Positions 15,205-22,580 of a stretch of 39,195 bases of DNA are shown in pieces (the first letter of the stretch is position 1; each line of letters starts with the position of its first letter). The stretch spans positions 1 to 39,195 of IMG/VR virus record IMGVR_UViG_3300004448_000278. The stretch is one strand, 5' to 3'. The DNA is from a virus. The position numbers and the translations under genes are program-made. The notes under the pieces are model-generated. The model was not told where the DNA came from. It saw only the letters and a program-made list of their open reading frames with translations, and searched no databases.

Positions 15205-16743
15205 TCACTCAAGAAGTACGGCTACATCCGTAGTTAAAAACATCATCGCAATAGAGAAGGCCGCAGAGATACTGCTCTTTGCTACTAGGGTTGGGTCAAT
15301 GATACCATCACTCAGCAAATCACTAACAGTGACTTCCTTAGCGTTGAACCCTTGCCACCCATTACTATCTAAAATCCAACGATTCATTACAATGTCATAA
15401 TTGGCTAGATGAAATTCACTGTTCCCCATTAGCGTATCTATAGGAGATAGAAGTATTGCCATGGACATTTCATAATCGCTAGGTATTTCTTGTGGCCAAT
15501 GCTGTTGGAACCTTAGAACAGTAAGGCCTCCACCTACAATGTATCCACCGTCTAGAGCGGCTTTGGTTGCGTTGAGCGCATCATCTAATCTTTCCTTAGT
15601 ATCTCTCATCTCAACAGAAGAACCTGCACCAACTCTAATGACTGCTACTCCACCACTAAGCCTAGAGATTCTATTGGAGATAGATTCTTTGGCGAATTCA
15701 TTATTGCCTAATTCGTATAGTTTCCTAAGCGAAGCGATTCTTTCACTCAACTTGCTTCCTCCTTTCCCATCAATAATAGTAGTCTTAATTTTATCAATCA
15801 CTACTCTTCGACAAGAACCCAAGGACTCTTCATCAATGATTCGCAAATCATCATCTCCTTCTGTGGTGTAGGCTTTCCCTCCTACTACCGCTACCAAGTC
15901 TTGTAACTCATCTAATTGAGAGTCACCGTAGTTAGGGGTTTCAATAACTCCGACTTCAATTCTTCCTTGTGCTACATTCATAATGATATTCTGTAGTGCG
16001 ATGTTCTGTAGTCCTCTACAAACAATAAGCAAAGGCCTTCCCATCTTAGCCGCAAATTCACATGCGGGTAAAATTTCGTGGAACTTTCTAATGACTTTGT
16101 TGCTCGACAATACTAGTGGGTTTTCTAAAACACATTCTCCACTGTCTTGATTAGCGAACAAGTGACTAATGTAGCCACTATCTAATTCCATTCCTTCCTT
16201 GACTTCAAAAGTAGTATCTAGGTCGGGACTCTCTTCTACGCTAATGACCCCATTTCTTCCCACGGCGTTAAAGACCTCGGAGATAATCTTTCCTAGTGCC
16301 TCATCATTGTTTGCCGCAATGGTAGCAATCTTTTCAATGTCTTCATCCAGTACCTCTATACTTTGTCCATCCAAATAACTCAAAAGAGAGTCTCTAACTT
16401 CTGTTAGATGAAGTCGCCACTGATGTACCGTTCTTTCGTTTCTATGTTTATTGAGTTGGTTGCACAATGCCCTTGCTAAAATACAAGCAGTGGTTGTACC
16501 ATCACCTGCTTTAGATTGGGCCTTAGATGCTAGGTCTTGTACTAACTGTACTCCTAACTGTGCAAAAGGGTCTTCCGACCTAACATACTTAGTGATAGTA
16601 ACTCCGTCATTGATAACCACTGGAGGATTACCTTGAAGGATTACAGTTTTAGCCTGTGGCCCAAATGTAGGGGATACCGTATCTGCAACTAAATTAATAC
16701 CTTCAAGTAGTTTTTCTCCTACTTCCTTACCATTTAGAATCAT
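15205..16743 (-). CDS. groL: GroEL-like group I chaperonin
   Basis: 512 residues. The pattern is bacterial GroEL, not thermosome: INDGVTIT (residues 45-52), the ATP site AGDGTTTA (79-86), VGRNGVISVEES, EGMELDSGYIS, and near the C-terminus DALNATKAALDGGYIVGGG containing the hydrolytic Asp. Group II hallmarks such as the helical lid are absent. It lacks the Gly-Gly-Met tail and is about 35 residues shorter than E. coli GroEL. The ATG overlaps the GroES stop (ATGA), so the pair is coupled. It probably folds viral capsid or replication proteins. Confidence 0.93.
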   Translation of the reverse strand: MILNGKEVGEKLLEGINLVADTVSPTFGPQAKTVILQGNPPVVINDGVTITKYVRSEDPFAQLGVQLVQDLASKAQSKAGDGTTTACILARALCNQLNKHRNERTVHQWRLHLTEVRDSLLSYLDGQSIEVLDEDIEKIATIAANNDEALGKIISEVFNAVGRNGVISVEESPDLDTTFEVKEGMELDSGYISHLFANQDSGECVLENPLVLSSNKVIRKFHEILPACEFAAKMGRPLLIVCRGLQNIALQNIIMNVAQGRIEVGVIETPNYGDSQLDELQDLVAVVGGKAYTTEGDDDLRIIDEESLGSCRRVVIDKIKTTIIDGKGGSKLSERIASLRKLYELGNNEFAKESISNRISRLSGGVAVIRVGAGSSVEMRDTKERLDDALNATKAALDGGYIVGGGLTVLRFQQHWPQEIPSDYEMSMAILLSPIDTLMGNSEFHLANYDIVMNRWILDSNGWQGFNAKEVTVSDLLSDGIIDPTLVAKSSISAAFSIAMMFLTTDVAVLLE

Positions 16744-16958
16744 TCTATCACCGCCATAATGTCACACCATTGAACAATGATAAACTCATTGTGAGTAAAG
16801 TGAGAACCCTCAGCATTGTAGACTACCTTCTTACCAATAATGTCTCCATCATATTGGCAGTCATGAACCAAAGCCATGTTGTCGTTTATTGAAACTATTC
16901 CGCTCTCGCTAGTTGTTTCATCTTTAATCAATACTACCCACTCGCCTATTGCTTGCAT
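16740..16958 (-). CDS. groS: GroES-like co-chaperonin (short)
   Basis: 72 residues, against about 95 in bacteria. It keeps the first strand (WVVLIKDE), a T-S-E-S-G-I-V segment at the place of the mobile loop that binds GroEL, G-x-x-V-V-Y in the middle, and the end DIMAVIE, which matches the family's D-I-L-A-V-I-E. The shortening falls between these, probably in the roof loop. It directly precedes GroEL with a 4-nt overlap. ATG 16958 follows AGGAG at a spacing of 10. Confidence 0.85.
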   Translation of the reverse strand: MQAIGEWVVLIKDETTSESGIVSINDNMALVHDCQYDGDIIGKKVVYNAEGSHFTHNEFIIVQWCDIMAVIE

Positions 16959-16997
16959 ATCTTTCTTATCTCCTAGAAGTATTTAAGGGGGTGATAA

Positions 16998-17216
16998 TTA
17001 AGCACTAAGTCCTGCGTCAGTATCTAAGTGAACAGCCAATTCCCAAGCATGAAAAGAATTGTGTCCAGCAATAAATCCACCAGCCTGTCTAATAGGTCCG
17101 ATGTAACTAGCACCGCATACACTACAGTATGTTTCCACTATTCTTTCGTCTGTAGTTACTCCATGTTCATTTTCATAAGTAACTATTTCTCCAATGTTTT
17201 CTCTTGTGTATGTCAT
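16998..17216 (-). CDS. Small zinc-type protein, 72 aa
   Basis: Begins MTYTRENIGEIV at an ATG overlapping the upstream TGA. It carries one CSVC knuckle and later His residues (GHNSFHAWELAVH), which could complete a metal site, as in short treble-clef phage proteins. The longer frame extending to 17309 lies inside the previous gene and is rejected. Confidence 0.6.
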   Translation of the reverse strand: MTYTRENIGEIVTYENEHGVTTDERIVETYCSVCGASYIGPIRQAGGFIAGHNSFHAWELAVHLDTDAGLSA

Positions 17217-17797
17217 ACTGGCCATCCCATTTTTATTTTTTTGTTTAGTGTGTGGTTTTCCGGCCACCATTCCGGTCTTCTTTCTTTCTTCCAAGTAGCA
17301 AAGTCCCACTTACCTTCTAGGTAATAGTGACGGTAGGACCGAATAACAAAGTCCCAACTGTGTTTTTCTTTAGGCAGTCTGTAAATATCTGCCATAGCAA
17401 TAGATACAGGAGTCAAGTCTTCTTCATCATAAGAGAAAGTAAGGGCATCGCCAATTCTTTTTTCTGTGCCGTGAATCTTACCATACCTAAATGTGTATTC
17501 TTTACAGAGAGCAATACCATGATTGTATAGCCACATGTAATTTGCTTTGTTCTGTCTAGCCCAAATAGTGCTAGGGTGATTCAGCATAGCGGGCTTCATC
17601 AACTTAGAATTGAGGTGTGCATGAAACTTCTTCAACTCTGCAAGAGTTGGCTTAACACCATAGATACTTACATAGTGGAAGTAAAGAGTATTGGTGTGCA
17701 ACATTTGACAACTTTCTGTTGGCATTTTTACTACATGCTTGTCCAGCATTTGCTGTGCTGATAGTACTGGGTCTTTAGTTAGTGCAAATATATTCAT
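17213..17797 (-). CDS. Phage-type protein related to pyrimidine-dimer glycosylases
   Basis: 194 residues. The start, MNIFALTKDPVLSAQQMLDKHVVKMPTE with an ESCQML helix, follows a family common in phages and distantly like T4 endonuclease V (Pyr_excise): D-P-x-x-(S/C)-A, D/N-K-H-V-V-K-M, E-(S/A)-x-Q-(M/L)-L. Later HPSTIWARQNKANYMWLY is also conserved in that family. A role in UV repair or base excision is possible for a surface-ocean virus but not shown. Confidence 0.6.
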   Translation of the reverse strand: MNIFALTKDPVLSAQQMLDKHVVKMPTESCQMLHTNTLYFHYVSIYGVKPTLAELKKFHAHLNSKLMKPAMLNHPSTIWARQNKANYMWLYNHGIALCKEYTFRYGKIHGTEKRIGDALTFSYDEEDLTPVSIAMADIYRLPKEKHSWDFVIRSYRHYYLEGKWDFATWKKERRPEWWPENHTLNKKIKMGWPV

Positions 17798-18234
17798 TCA
17801 TTACTCCCCCTTTTCATTTCAGCGACGGCTTCTCTTCGCTTATCGTAAAACCGGCTCATCATTCTTGAATCAACCCTTTTATCTCGTTCAAGAGTCTTCA
17901 ATAACTTTTGTGAAGGACCGCCATTTTTTCTTATTTTATGTGCGAAAGACTGGCTACTGCTTCTCTTCATTTGCTGGTTGTAAAAAGCGATGCAATAATC
18001 TTCATCTTTTTGAGAACACGCATCAAAAAAGGAGAACACGCCACCGCATCCAATACAGAACCCAAAGGTTGTGGACCAATCCACCAACCCTTCTTTCAAG
18101 TCTTGGCGAAAACCTCTAACCAATTGGCGGGCTTCGCTTCTTGAAATCAACCATTCATTTGAACCGCAACAATTGAAATCCTTTATCCTCACTTTAGACA
18201 CCCCATTCTTTCTTTCATTCTTCTTCGCCTCCAT
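17794..18234 (-). CDS. Hypothetical zinc-type protein, 146 aa
   Basis: Basic, with NCCGSNEW and later GFCIGCGGVFSFF, which could form a Cys4 site, and a basic helical tail (DKRREAVAEMKRGSNE). Not recognised. It overlaps the JAMM gene by 20 nt; since GGAGG lies just after the first ATG, an in-frame GTG downstream is an alternative start. It lies next to the E1/JAMM genes but has no E2-like motif. Confidence 0.55.
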   Translation of the reverse strand: MEAKKNERKNGVSKVRIKDFNCCGSNEWLISRSEARQLVRGFRQDLKEGLVDWSTTFGFCIGCGGVFSFFDACSQKDEDYCIAFYNQQMKRSSSQSFAHKIRKNGGPSQKLLKTLERDKRVDSRMMSRFYDKRREAVAEMKRGSNE

Positions 18235-18805
18235 CCCAATTCTTCTCTAGTAACATCTCATTAATACTAGTCTTAATCTCTTTAGGTGCGTAGACTCGCT
18301 TAATCTGCTTTCGCTCCCACTCAAAGTCACGATAGATTTGTAGTTGTTCGGGATGTTTATTATCCCAAATACCATAGTGGCCTATGCCGCCTAGAACAAT
18401 AGCGTTGTGCATCAAAGGCTCCCACTTACCAACAGTATTCCAATCAGTACCGCTAAAGTAAGCAGAACCGAAAGGATGAGTATGAATCCAACATTTAACA
18501 GGTAGAGACATTCCTAATGGCTGAACCTTAAAGGAAACAAACCCGGGGCTACCAAAAGAAATGTGTAGTTGGTCTTTACCATCTACAACAACTTGTACTT
18601 CTAATCCATTAAGGATTTCAGTAGATGCTTTCCAAATAGCGGCGGTGAACTGTTTGTCCGACCAAACACCATCAAAATTATCTCTAATTAGTTTCTCTAT
18701 TAGACCTTGACAGTGCGCTTCGTGGTCTGCTTCCGATTCTCCCCAATCGTGTCTATCGTCGTCTTCTCCGTGTACTTTAATGTACCAATCTCCAGTTTTG
18801 CTCAT
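18215..18805 (-). CDS. JAMM/JAB metallopeptidase
   Basis: 196 residues. The full zinc motif is present: H-x-H-x7-S-x2-D at His108, His110, Ser118 and Asp121 (HTHPFGSAYFSGTD), preceded by strands and a helix with candidate catalytic Glu residues near 63-69. JAMM enzymes remove or process ubiquitin-like proteins. With the E1-like gene at 19062 and the ubiquitin-like gene at 22370, whose Gly-Gly is followed by two extra residues, the likely job is to trim that precursor and/or undo conjugates. Confidence 0.88.
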   Translation of the reverse strand: MSKTGDWYIKVHGEDDDRHDWGESEADHEAHCQGLIEKLIRDNFDGVWSDKQFTAAIWKASTEILNGLEVQVVVDGKDQLHISFGSPGFVSFKVQPLGMSLPVKCWIHTHPFGSAYFSGTDWNTVGKWEPLMHNAIVLGGIGHYGIWDNKHPEQLQIYRDFEWERKQIKRVYAPKEIKTSINEMLLEKNWDGGEEE

Positions 18806-19065
18806 TCTTCTTCCTCTCCGTTTTTTTTATTATCTGCTCTAGCCATTTCTATGGTTCTCAGCCTGTGTTCTTCAAAATTTTCTTCGCTGACTTTGTAACT
18901 TCTCGCTTTAGTCATACTAAATATCCTAAATCCGACAACAAAACCATTACAAGAATCACAACAACGGCCATCTACCAAAGGTTGTGCGTTATGTCCTTCG
19001 CTCCAATAGACTTTACCGTTGTGACTATGCGCTTGTATTTCGCCTTTACAAATACAGCACTTCAT
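18802..19065 (-). CDS. Cys-rich phage-type protein, 87 aa
   Basis: Starts MKCCICKGEIQ and contains YWSEGHNAQPLVDGRCCDSC, a pattern I know from many small marine-phage proteins (C-x2-C, then E-G-H-N-A-x-P, then C-C-x2-C). Probably a zinc knuckle. An acidic tail GEEEE is created by the ribosome site of the JAMM gene. Coupled between the E1 and JAMM genes; function unknown. Confidence 0.75.
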   Translation of the reverse strand: MKCCICKGEIQAHSHNGKVYWSEGHNAQPLVDGRCCDSCNGFVVGFRIFSMTKARSYKVSEENFEEHRLRTIEMARADNKKNGEEEE

Positions 19066-19655
19066 ACATTCACCACCATAAACGGATTAACACTCTCTCC
19101 TGCAAACCAGCGTTGCATCCACTGAGCGCCCACTCCAGCAATCACTGAATGCATGAAATGAATGCCTTCTGTAGAGCCATTCCACGAATCTCCTTGACAA
19201 GAGAACGAACCTTCCGGTCCTGCAAGTAAAGTATCGTATGTTGATGGCTCCGCCTTGTAAGAAACAAGTGCGGCGTTTCTGCCTTGAGAACGCAAGTCTA
19301 GCCACTTGATTTCTTCAACATTAGCACGATATAACATTCTTCTAGTGTGTAGATTATCTACACAACACACAACTAAGTCATATCCAGTTAGTTGGTCTTC
19401 TACCATAATAGGATATTTACTACCACTAACCACCATGTTGTATCTGTTCTTCATAACTAGAGCCTTGTTCTTACCTACATCATCTGCACTAAAGCGTTGG
19501 TATGTTATGTTCTTTGTTTCTACTGTATCGGGGTCACTAACAGTAATCTCGTAGAGTCCACTGTCGTGTGTTCCATTTCCAGTTAAGTTGTCTAAGGTGT
19601 CAATGAGATAACTCCCAATGCCACCTGCGCCTATAATCAAAATCTTTCTAACCAT
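19062..19655 (-). CDS. E1/ThiF-like ubiquitin-like activating enzyme
   Basis: 197 residues, the adenylation domain only. It has the nucleotide-binding GAGGIGS (residues 9-15), a second strand with D-P-D-T-V-E and NITYQRF, then DVGKNKA (Lys that contacts ATP), VVCCVDN, and Cys-containing SFSCQGDS, a possible catalytic Cys. E1/ThiF enzymes adenylate the C-terminal Gly-Gly of a ubiquitin-like protein. Adjacent JAMM and nearby ubiquitin-like genes support one pathway, resembling archaeal sampylation (UbaA, SAMP, JAMM) or phage/PRTRC systems. Confidence 0.88.
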   Translation of the reverse strand: MVRKILIIGAGGIGSYLIDTLDNLTGNGTHDSGLYEITVSDPDTVETKNITYQRFSADDVGKNKALVMKNRYNMVVSGSKYPIMVEDQLTGYDLVVCCVDNLHTRRMLYRANVEEIKWLDLRSQGRNAALVSYKAEPSTYDTLLAGPEGSFSCQGDSWNGSTEGIHFMHSVIAGVGAQWMQRWFAGESVNPFMVVNV

Positions 19656-20482
19656 TCTATTCCCTTTCCTTTTATTTGTTTTTTATTTGTATTTTTTAAT
19701 TTAAGTAGGCGTTTAACTTCCTTACCTATGGCGTTAAACCCCACTCCGCATACTTCACCTATTTCCTTGTTAGTCAAGGACATGTTTTCCATAGTGGATA
19801 CTATAGAACAGTAGGCCGCAGAAGTACTCGGCCTAGTGTTTTCATTTGCTAGCGACATTAGACTGTCGAAGTAAGTACTCAACCTACTGACTTTACCGAC
19901 ATAAGAAGAACTTCCTAATGCCATGGCATACTTCTCAGCGAACGGCCTACATTCCTTTATTAGAAACACAGAAGTTTTCCCCTCAGCCTTTGCTACCTTT
20001 CTTGCTAGGGGGAACACTGACTTAGGAGTACAAGAATACTCTCTACATATCTCATTCAAAGTAAATGGTAGGTTCTCTCTTCTCAAGCAGTAGTAGACAA
20101 GTGCCGCCGCTCTATCCTCTAGGGGAGTAGTGGTAAATATGTTCTTACGATACAGTCTAATGTAAAGTTCTTCCACTTGATTGAAGATATGTTTTGGTAA
20201 CTTCAAGGAAGACATTAAGAGTTTGCACATAGCAACCCCCTTGTATATTGCTGTGTTTTCTACTGCTCTAAAAGACATAGTACTGGGCTTGATTGTTTGC
20301 AGTCCTAACTTATGTAAGTTATCTGACCACTGCTCTCTTAGAAGGTTTCCATTAGAATCATGAGAATAAGTTCCATGCTCAAACGGCGTCAAGACTAAAA
20401 CAAGCCCACATTCAACACAAATAGTTTCCCCTAGTCTTTCGTCGTATCTATTATTATTTGCTTGGCATTCCGAACACTTCAT
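19637..20482 (-). CDS. tfb: Transcription initiation factor B (TFB/TFIIB-like)
   Basis: 281 residues. An N-terminal zinc ribbon (Cys3, Cys6, Cys22, Cys25; CSECQ...CVECG) is followed by two cyclin-like repeats; the first has LEDRAAALVYYCLRRENLPFTLNEI, here cited in part, and the second has RPSTSAAYCSI and MSLTNKEIGEVCGV, both in the TFB pattern. TFB places RNA polymerase at promoters via TBP and the BRE. A viral copy may redirect the host polymerase, possibly to the ACCATATGGT promoters. Start 20482 is chosen because GGTGA lies 7 nt upstream; ATG 20488 is the alternative. Confidence 0.93.
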   Translation of the reverse strand: MKCSECQANNNRYDERLGETICVECGLVLVLTPFEHGTYSHDSNGNLLREQWSDNLHKLGLQTIKPSTMSFRAVENTAIYKGVAMCKLLMSSLKLPKHIFNQVEELYIRLYRKNIFTTTPLEDRAAALVYYCLRRENLPFTLNEICREYSCTPKSVFPLARKVAKAEGKTSVFLIKECRPFAEKYAMALGSSSYVGKVSRLSTYFDSLMSLANENTRPSTSAAYCSIVSTMENMSLTNKEIGEVCGVGFNAIGKEVKRLLKLKNTNKKQIKGKGIEWLERF

Positions 20483-21887
20483 CTTCATTCACCTTTATTG
20501 TATTGGATATTACTGTAGCATTATCATAAACTACATCAATTCTCATATTTTCATTTAGAACTTTGGGACAGTGGATGTCCCTAATTCTATATTCGGGTTT
20601 CTCCAAACTTATGGTAGAAACTCGACCTACTGTTAATTTGTCGTTCAATAGAGAAAGGATTCTTGTAGCGAACTGGTCGCCCATAGATGGCGACCTACCG
20701 CCAGTATTGATGCAAATAGAACCAGTCCATCGCAAAATACAATCTACCTTATGGGGTAGGATTTCCCCGTCATTTCGTAACTGTCTAGTGCTAACAGATT
20801 GCGCCCCTACATTTATTCTATCCATGTTGCGAGTATCGCCCTGCAACAACCAATCATTTACTTGTCCTCTAACTACAATGGAAATTATATTTCTGTCTTC
20901 ATCAATTCTTCTAGATACCCTAGTTGGATACTTTTCTAGAATATCGTCTATGAGACTCATTGCTCTTTTCTGCACTAAGTCTGCACTTCTGTTTTGTTGT
21001 AAAAACGCTATCATTAGTCTTAATTCGGACTCACTGGGTTCTTTGTTTATCAGTCTCTGGTATAGTCGGCGGGGGCTTAAGTTCTTCCAAGACCCTCTTG
21101 CACTACCATGGACATAGGAATTCAAGTAAGTGACTAAATTAGATTCGGAAATCCTACCCCATAAGTTAGAACTAATCTCAATAGCATAGGAATCTTCTCC
21201 GATAGCCATTAATTTTAAACGAACTTGTTCTGTTCTTCCGGCATGATAGAACTTGAAAGGAACCATGTTAGTAAGAGCATACGAAATATCGCTTGGAGTA
21301 CTTAGTACTTTATCTACTAGTTCTCTAATATCAGTTCTAGTAATGGTGTCCCCTCTAGAATAGGCTCCATCTAGAAGGTGTAGTATCCTACCCACTGTAG
21401 TGTGAATTTCTTTCAAAGACTTTTTTCCACCATTGAGGTAATAAGTTCCCTTTTCTTTAGCAATCATTAGTTCATAGGTAGGGACAATATCGTAAAATTT
21501 TTCATCTCCTATTTTTTTATGGCTAAAACGCTCAAATGAATAAGAGCCTAAAGCCTTAGGCGTGATTGAAAAACACTTTTCTATGTCTTTTGTTCCGAAA
21601 AGACCGATAATATAAATAGGATTATCGTGTCTTTTAAATCGGTCACTGGTGATTGTTTGTTTAAGATGGCTTACAGTATCTGCGAGTAATGCATCTCCTT
21701 GTCCCAAAGCACCATCCGTTGATGTGATATTGCGCTCTTTAAAACTTTTTCTGTACCATTGTCCACTGACTTTATGATTTGCGCCGTGGTTTAAATTTTT
21801 ACCATTGCTCTCTAAGTGAGCAGTAAAGGGTACAGTGCTTCTTTCTCGGTGGTTTTGTCTTGTTATTTGTAAATTGTATATATACAT
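20454..21887 (-). CDS. Unknown protein, 477 aa
   Basis: The longest gene here that I cannot assign. It starts MYIYNLQITRQNHR at ATG 21887 after GTGATTAAC. It is alpha/beta, basic, without Walker, zinc or membrane features. A Gly-rich segment SICINTGGRSPSMGDQF (about residues 400-416) stands out, as does TDGALGQGDALLADTV near residues 58-73. It lies just upstream of TFB and overlaps it by 29 nt. An E2-like, primase-like or structural role cannot be supported. Confidence 0.8.
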   Translation of the reverse strand: MYIYNLQITRQNHRERSTVPFTAHLESNGKNLNHGANHKVSGQWYRKSFKERNITSTDGALGQGDALLADTVSHLKQTITSDRFKRHDNPIYIIGLFGTKDIEKCFSITPKALGSYSFERFSHKKIGDEKFYDIVPTYELMIAKEKGTYYLNGGKKSLKEIHTTVGRILHLLDGAYSRGDTITRTDIRELVDKVLSTPSDISYALTNMVPFKFYHAGRTEQVRLKLMAIGEDSYAIEISSNLWGRISESNLVTYLNSYVHGSARGSWKNLSPRRLYQRLINKEPSESELRLMIAFLQQNRSADLVQKRAMSLIDDILEKYPTRVSRRIDEDRNIISIVVRGQVNDWLLQGDTRNMDRINVGAQSVSTRQLRNDGEILPHKVDCILRWTGSICINTGGRSPSMGDQFATRILSLLNDKLTVGRVSTISLEKPEYRIRDIHCPKVLNENMRIDVVYDNATVISNTIKVNEDEVFGMPSK

Positions 21888-21892
21888 GTTAA

Positions 21893-22051
21893 TCACATTA
21901 TGTAGTTGTTTGATTTGTATTGTTTGAGGCACTCTTCGTGTGCTTCTAATTTTATGTCTTGTGGTGTTATTAGAGAGCCACCACATACTCTGCACTTAGT
22001 CGCTATTGGGCGACCTCGGTTATTGTTAGTATATTCTGGATTTTTGGTCAA
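21893..22051 (-). CDS. Zinc-finger microprotein, 52 aa (TTG start)
   Basis: Starts at TTG 22051, which overlaps the upstream TGA and lies 8 nt after AAGGAGG. The product has NRGRPIATKCRVCGG and later HEEC, that is C-x2-C...H-x3-C, a compact zinc finger with a basic GRP arm like an AT-hook. This frame explains the 5 nt gap before the 477-residue gene. Confidence 0.65.
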   Translation of the reverse strand: MTKNPEYTNNNRGRPIATKCRVCGGSLITPQDIKLEAHEECLKQYKSNNYIM

Positions 22052-22332
22052 GGGTTTGCCTCCTTGTAGTCTATCTCAAATCGTTTTGATTCTACTATTC
22101 TACGCAGATAAACATCGAATCCCATACTTACTGCTTCTTCATTGTGCCACAGTGCTTTTTTTAGTTTAGTTGTGACCATGTAGCACTTTCCTTTGTTCTT
22201 CCTTTCGGAAGACTCTTCGTATTTAATACGGTCAAGTAGTTCTTTCACCAAAGGATGCCCCTCTTCTAAGAAATCTAGTAGTATAAGAACTGCGATTTTC
22301 TTACACTCGTTAAAGTCTCGGAAGAGAGGCAT
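22048..22332 (-). CDS. Hypothetical protein, 94 aa
   Basis: Helical and charged, not recognised. ATG 22332 follows GGTGACAAC. Its last codons carry AAGGAGG, the ribosome site of the zinc microprotein. It follows the ubiquitin-like gene after a 37-nt gap. Confidence 0.7.
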   Translation of the reverse strand: MPLFRDFNECKKIAVLILLDFLEEGHPLVKELLDRIKYEESSERKNKGKCYMVTTKLKKALWHNEEAVSMGFDVYLRRIVESKRFEIDYKEANP

Positions 22333-22369
22333 TAGTTGTCACCGGAGTTTATGGGTAAGAGTTAGAAAC

Positions 22370-22576
22370 TCAAAGATTTCCTCCAACGATAGCGGGAGTC
22401 AAATCAACCGAAGTTACATCGTCCCAGTTTATCTCACTAACCTGTTCTCGGCTAATCATTTCTCCATCAACGAACAACCAATGTGTTGGGTGTGCGTCAA
22501 TCTGTTCAATGACTTCCAAAGAAGCCATCTCTAATTCCGTGTGTCCTGTCTCATTCAAAATTCTTAGTGTTATCAT
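22370..22576 (-). CDS. Ubiquitin-like (beta-grasp) protein with Gly-Gly near C-terminus
   Basis: 68 residues. The layout fits a beta-grasp fold: strand MITLRILNET, strand and helix (ELEMASLEVIEQI), then WLFVDGEMIS, and a last strand DDVTSVDLTPAIVGG. The chain ends VGGNL, so two residues follow the Gly-Gly and would have to be removed to expose the conjugating or sulfur-carrying end, a task for the JAMM peptidase at 18215. VDG...D-V...P-x-V-G-G is the usual pattern of phage ubiquitin-like/ThiS-like proteins. The GGAGG encoding Gly-Gly lies 33 nt before the next ATG, too far to be merely a ribosome site. Confidence 0.7.
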   Translation of the reverse strand: MITLRILNETGHTELEMASLEVIEQIDAHPTHWLFVDGEMISREQVSEINWDDVTSVDLTPAIVGGNL

Positions 22577-22580
22577 AATA

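Noticed and set aside
15205-16743. Thermosome (group II chaperonin)
   Set aside because: Motifs and the GroES partner are of group I type; no thermosome-specific lid or N-terminal pattern is present.
17794-18234. E2-like conjugating enzyme beside the JAMM gene
   Set aside because: The cysteines fall in short C-x2-C-like knuckles and no E2 catalytic Cys/His context is visible.
21888-21995. N-terminal extension of the 477-residue protein starting MQSMWWLSNN
   Set aside because: The DNA is better explained by the 52-residue zinc protein at 21893-22051 in another frame, and ATG 21887 has its own GTGATTAAC ribosome site.
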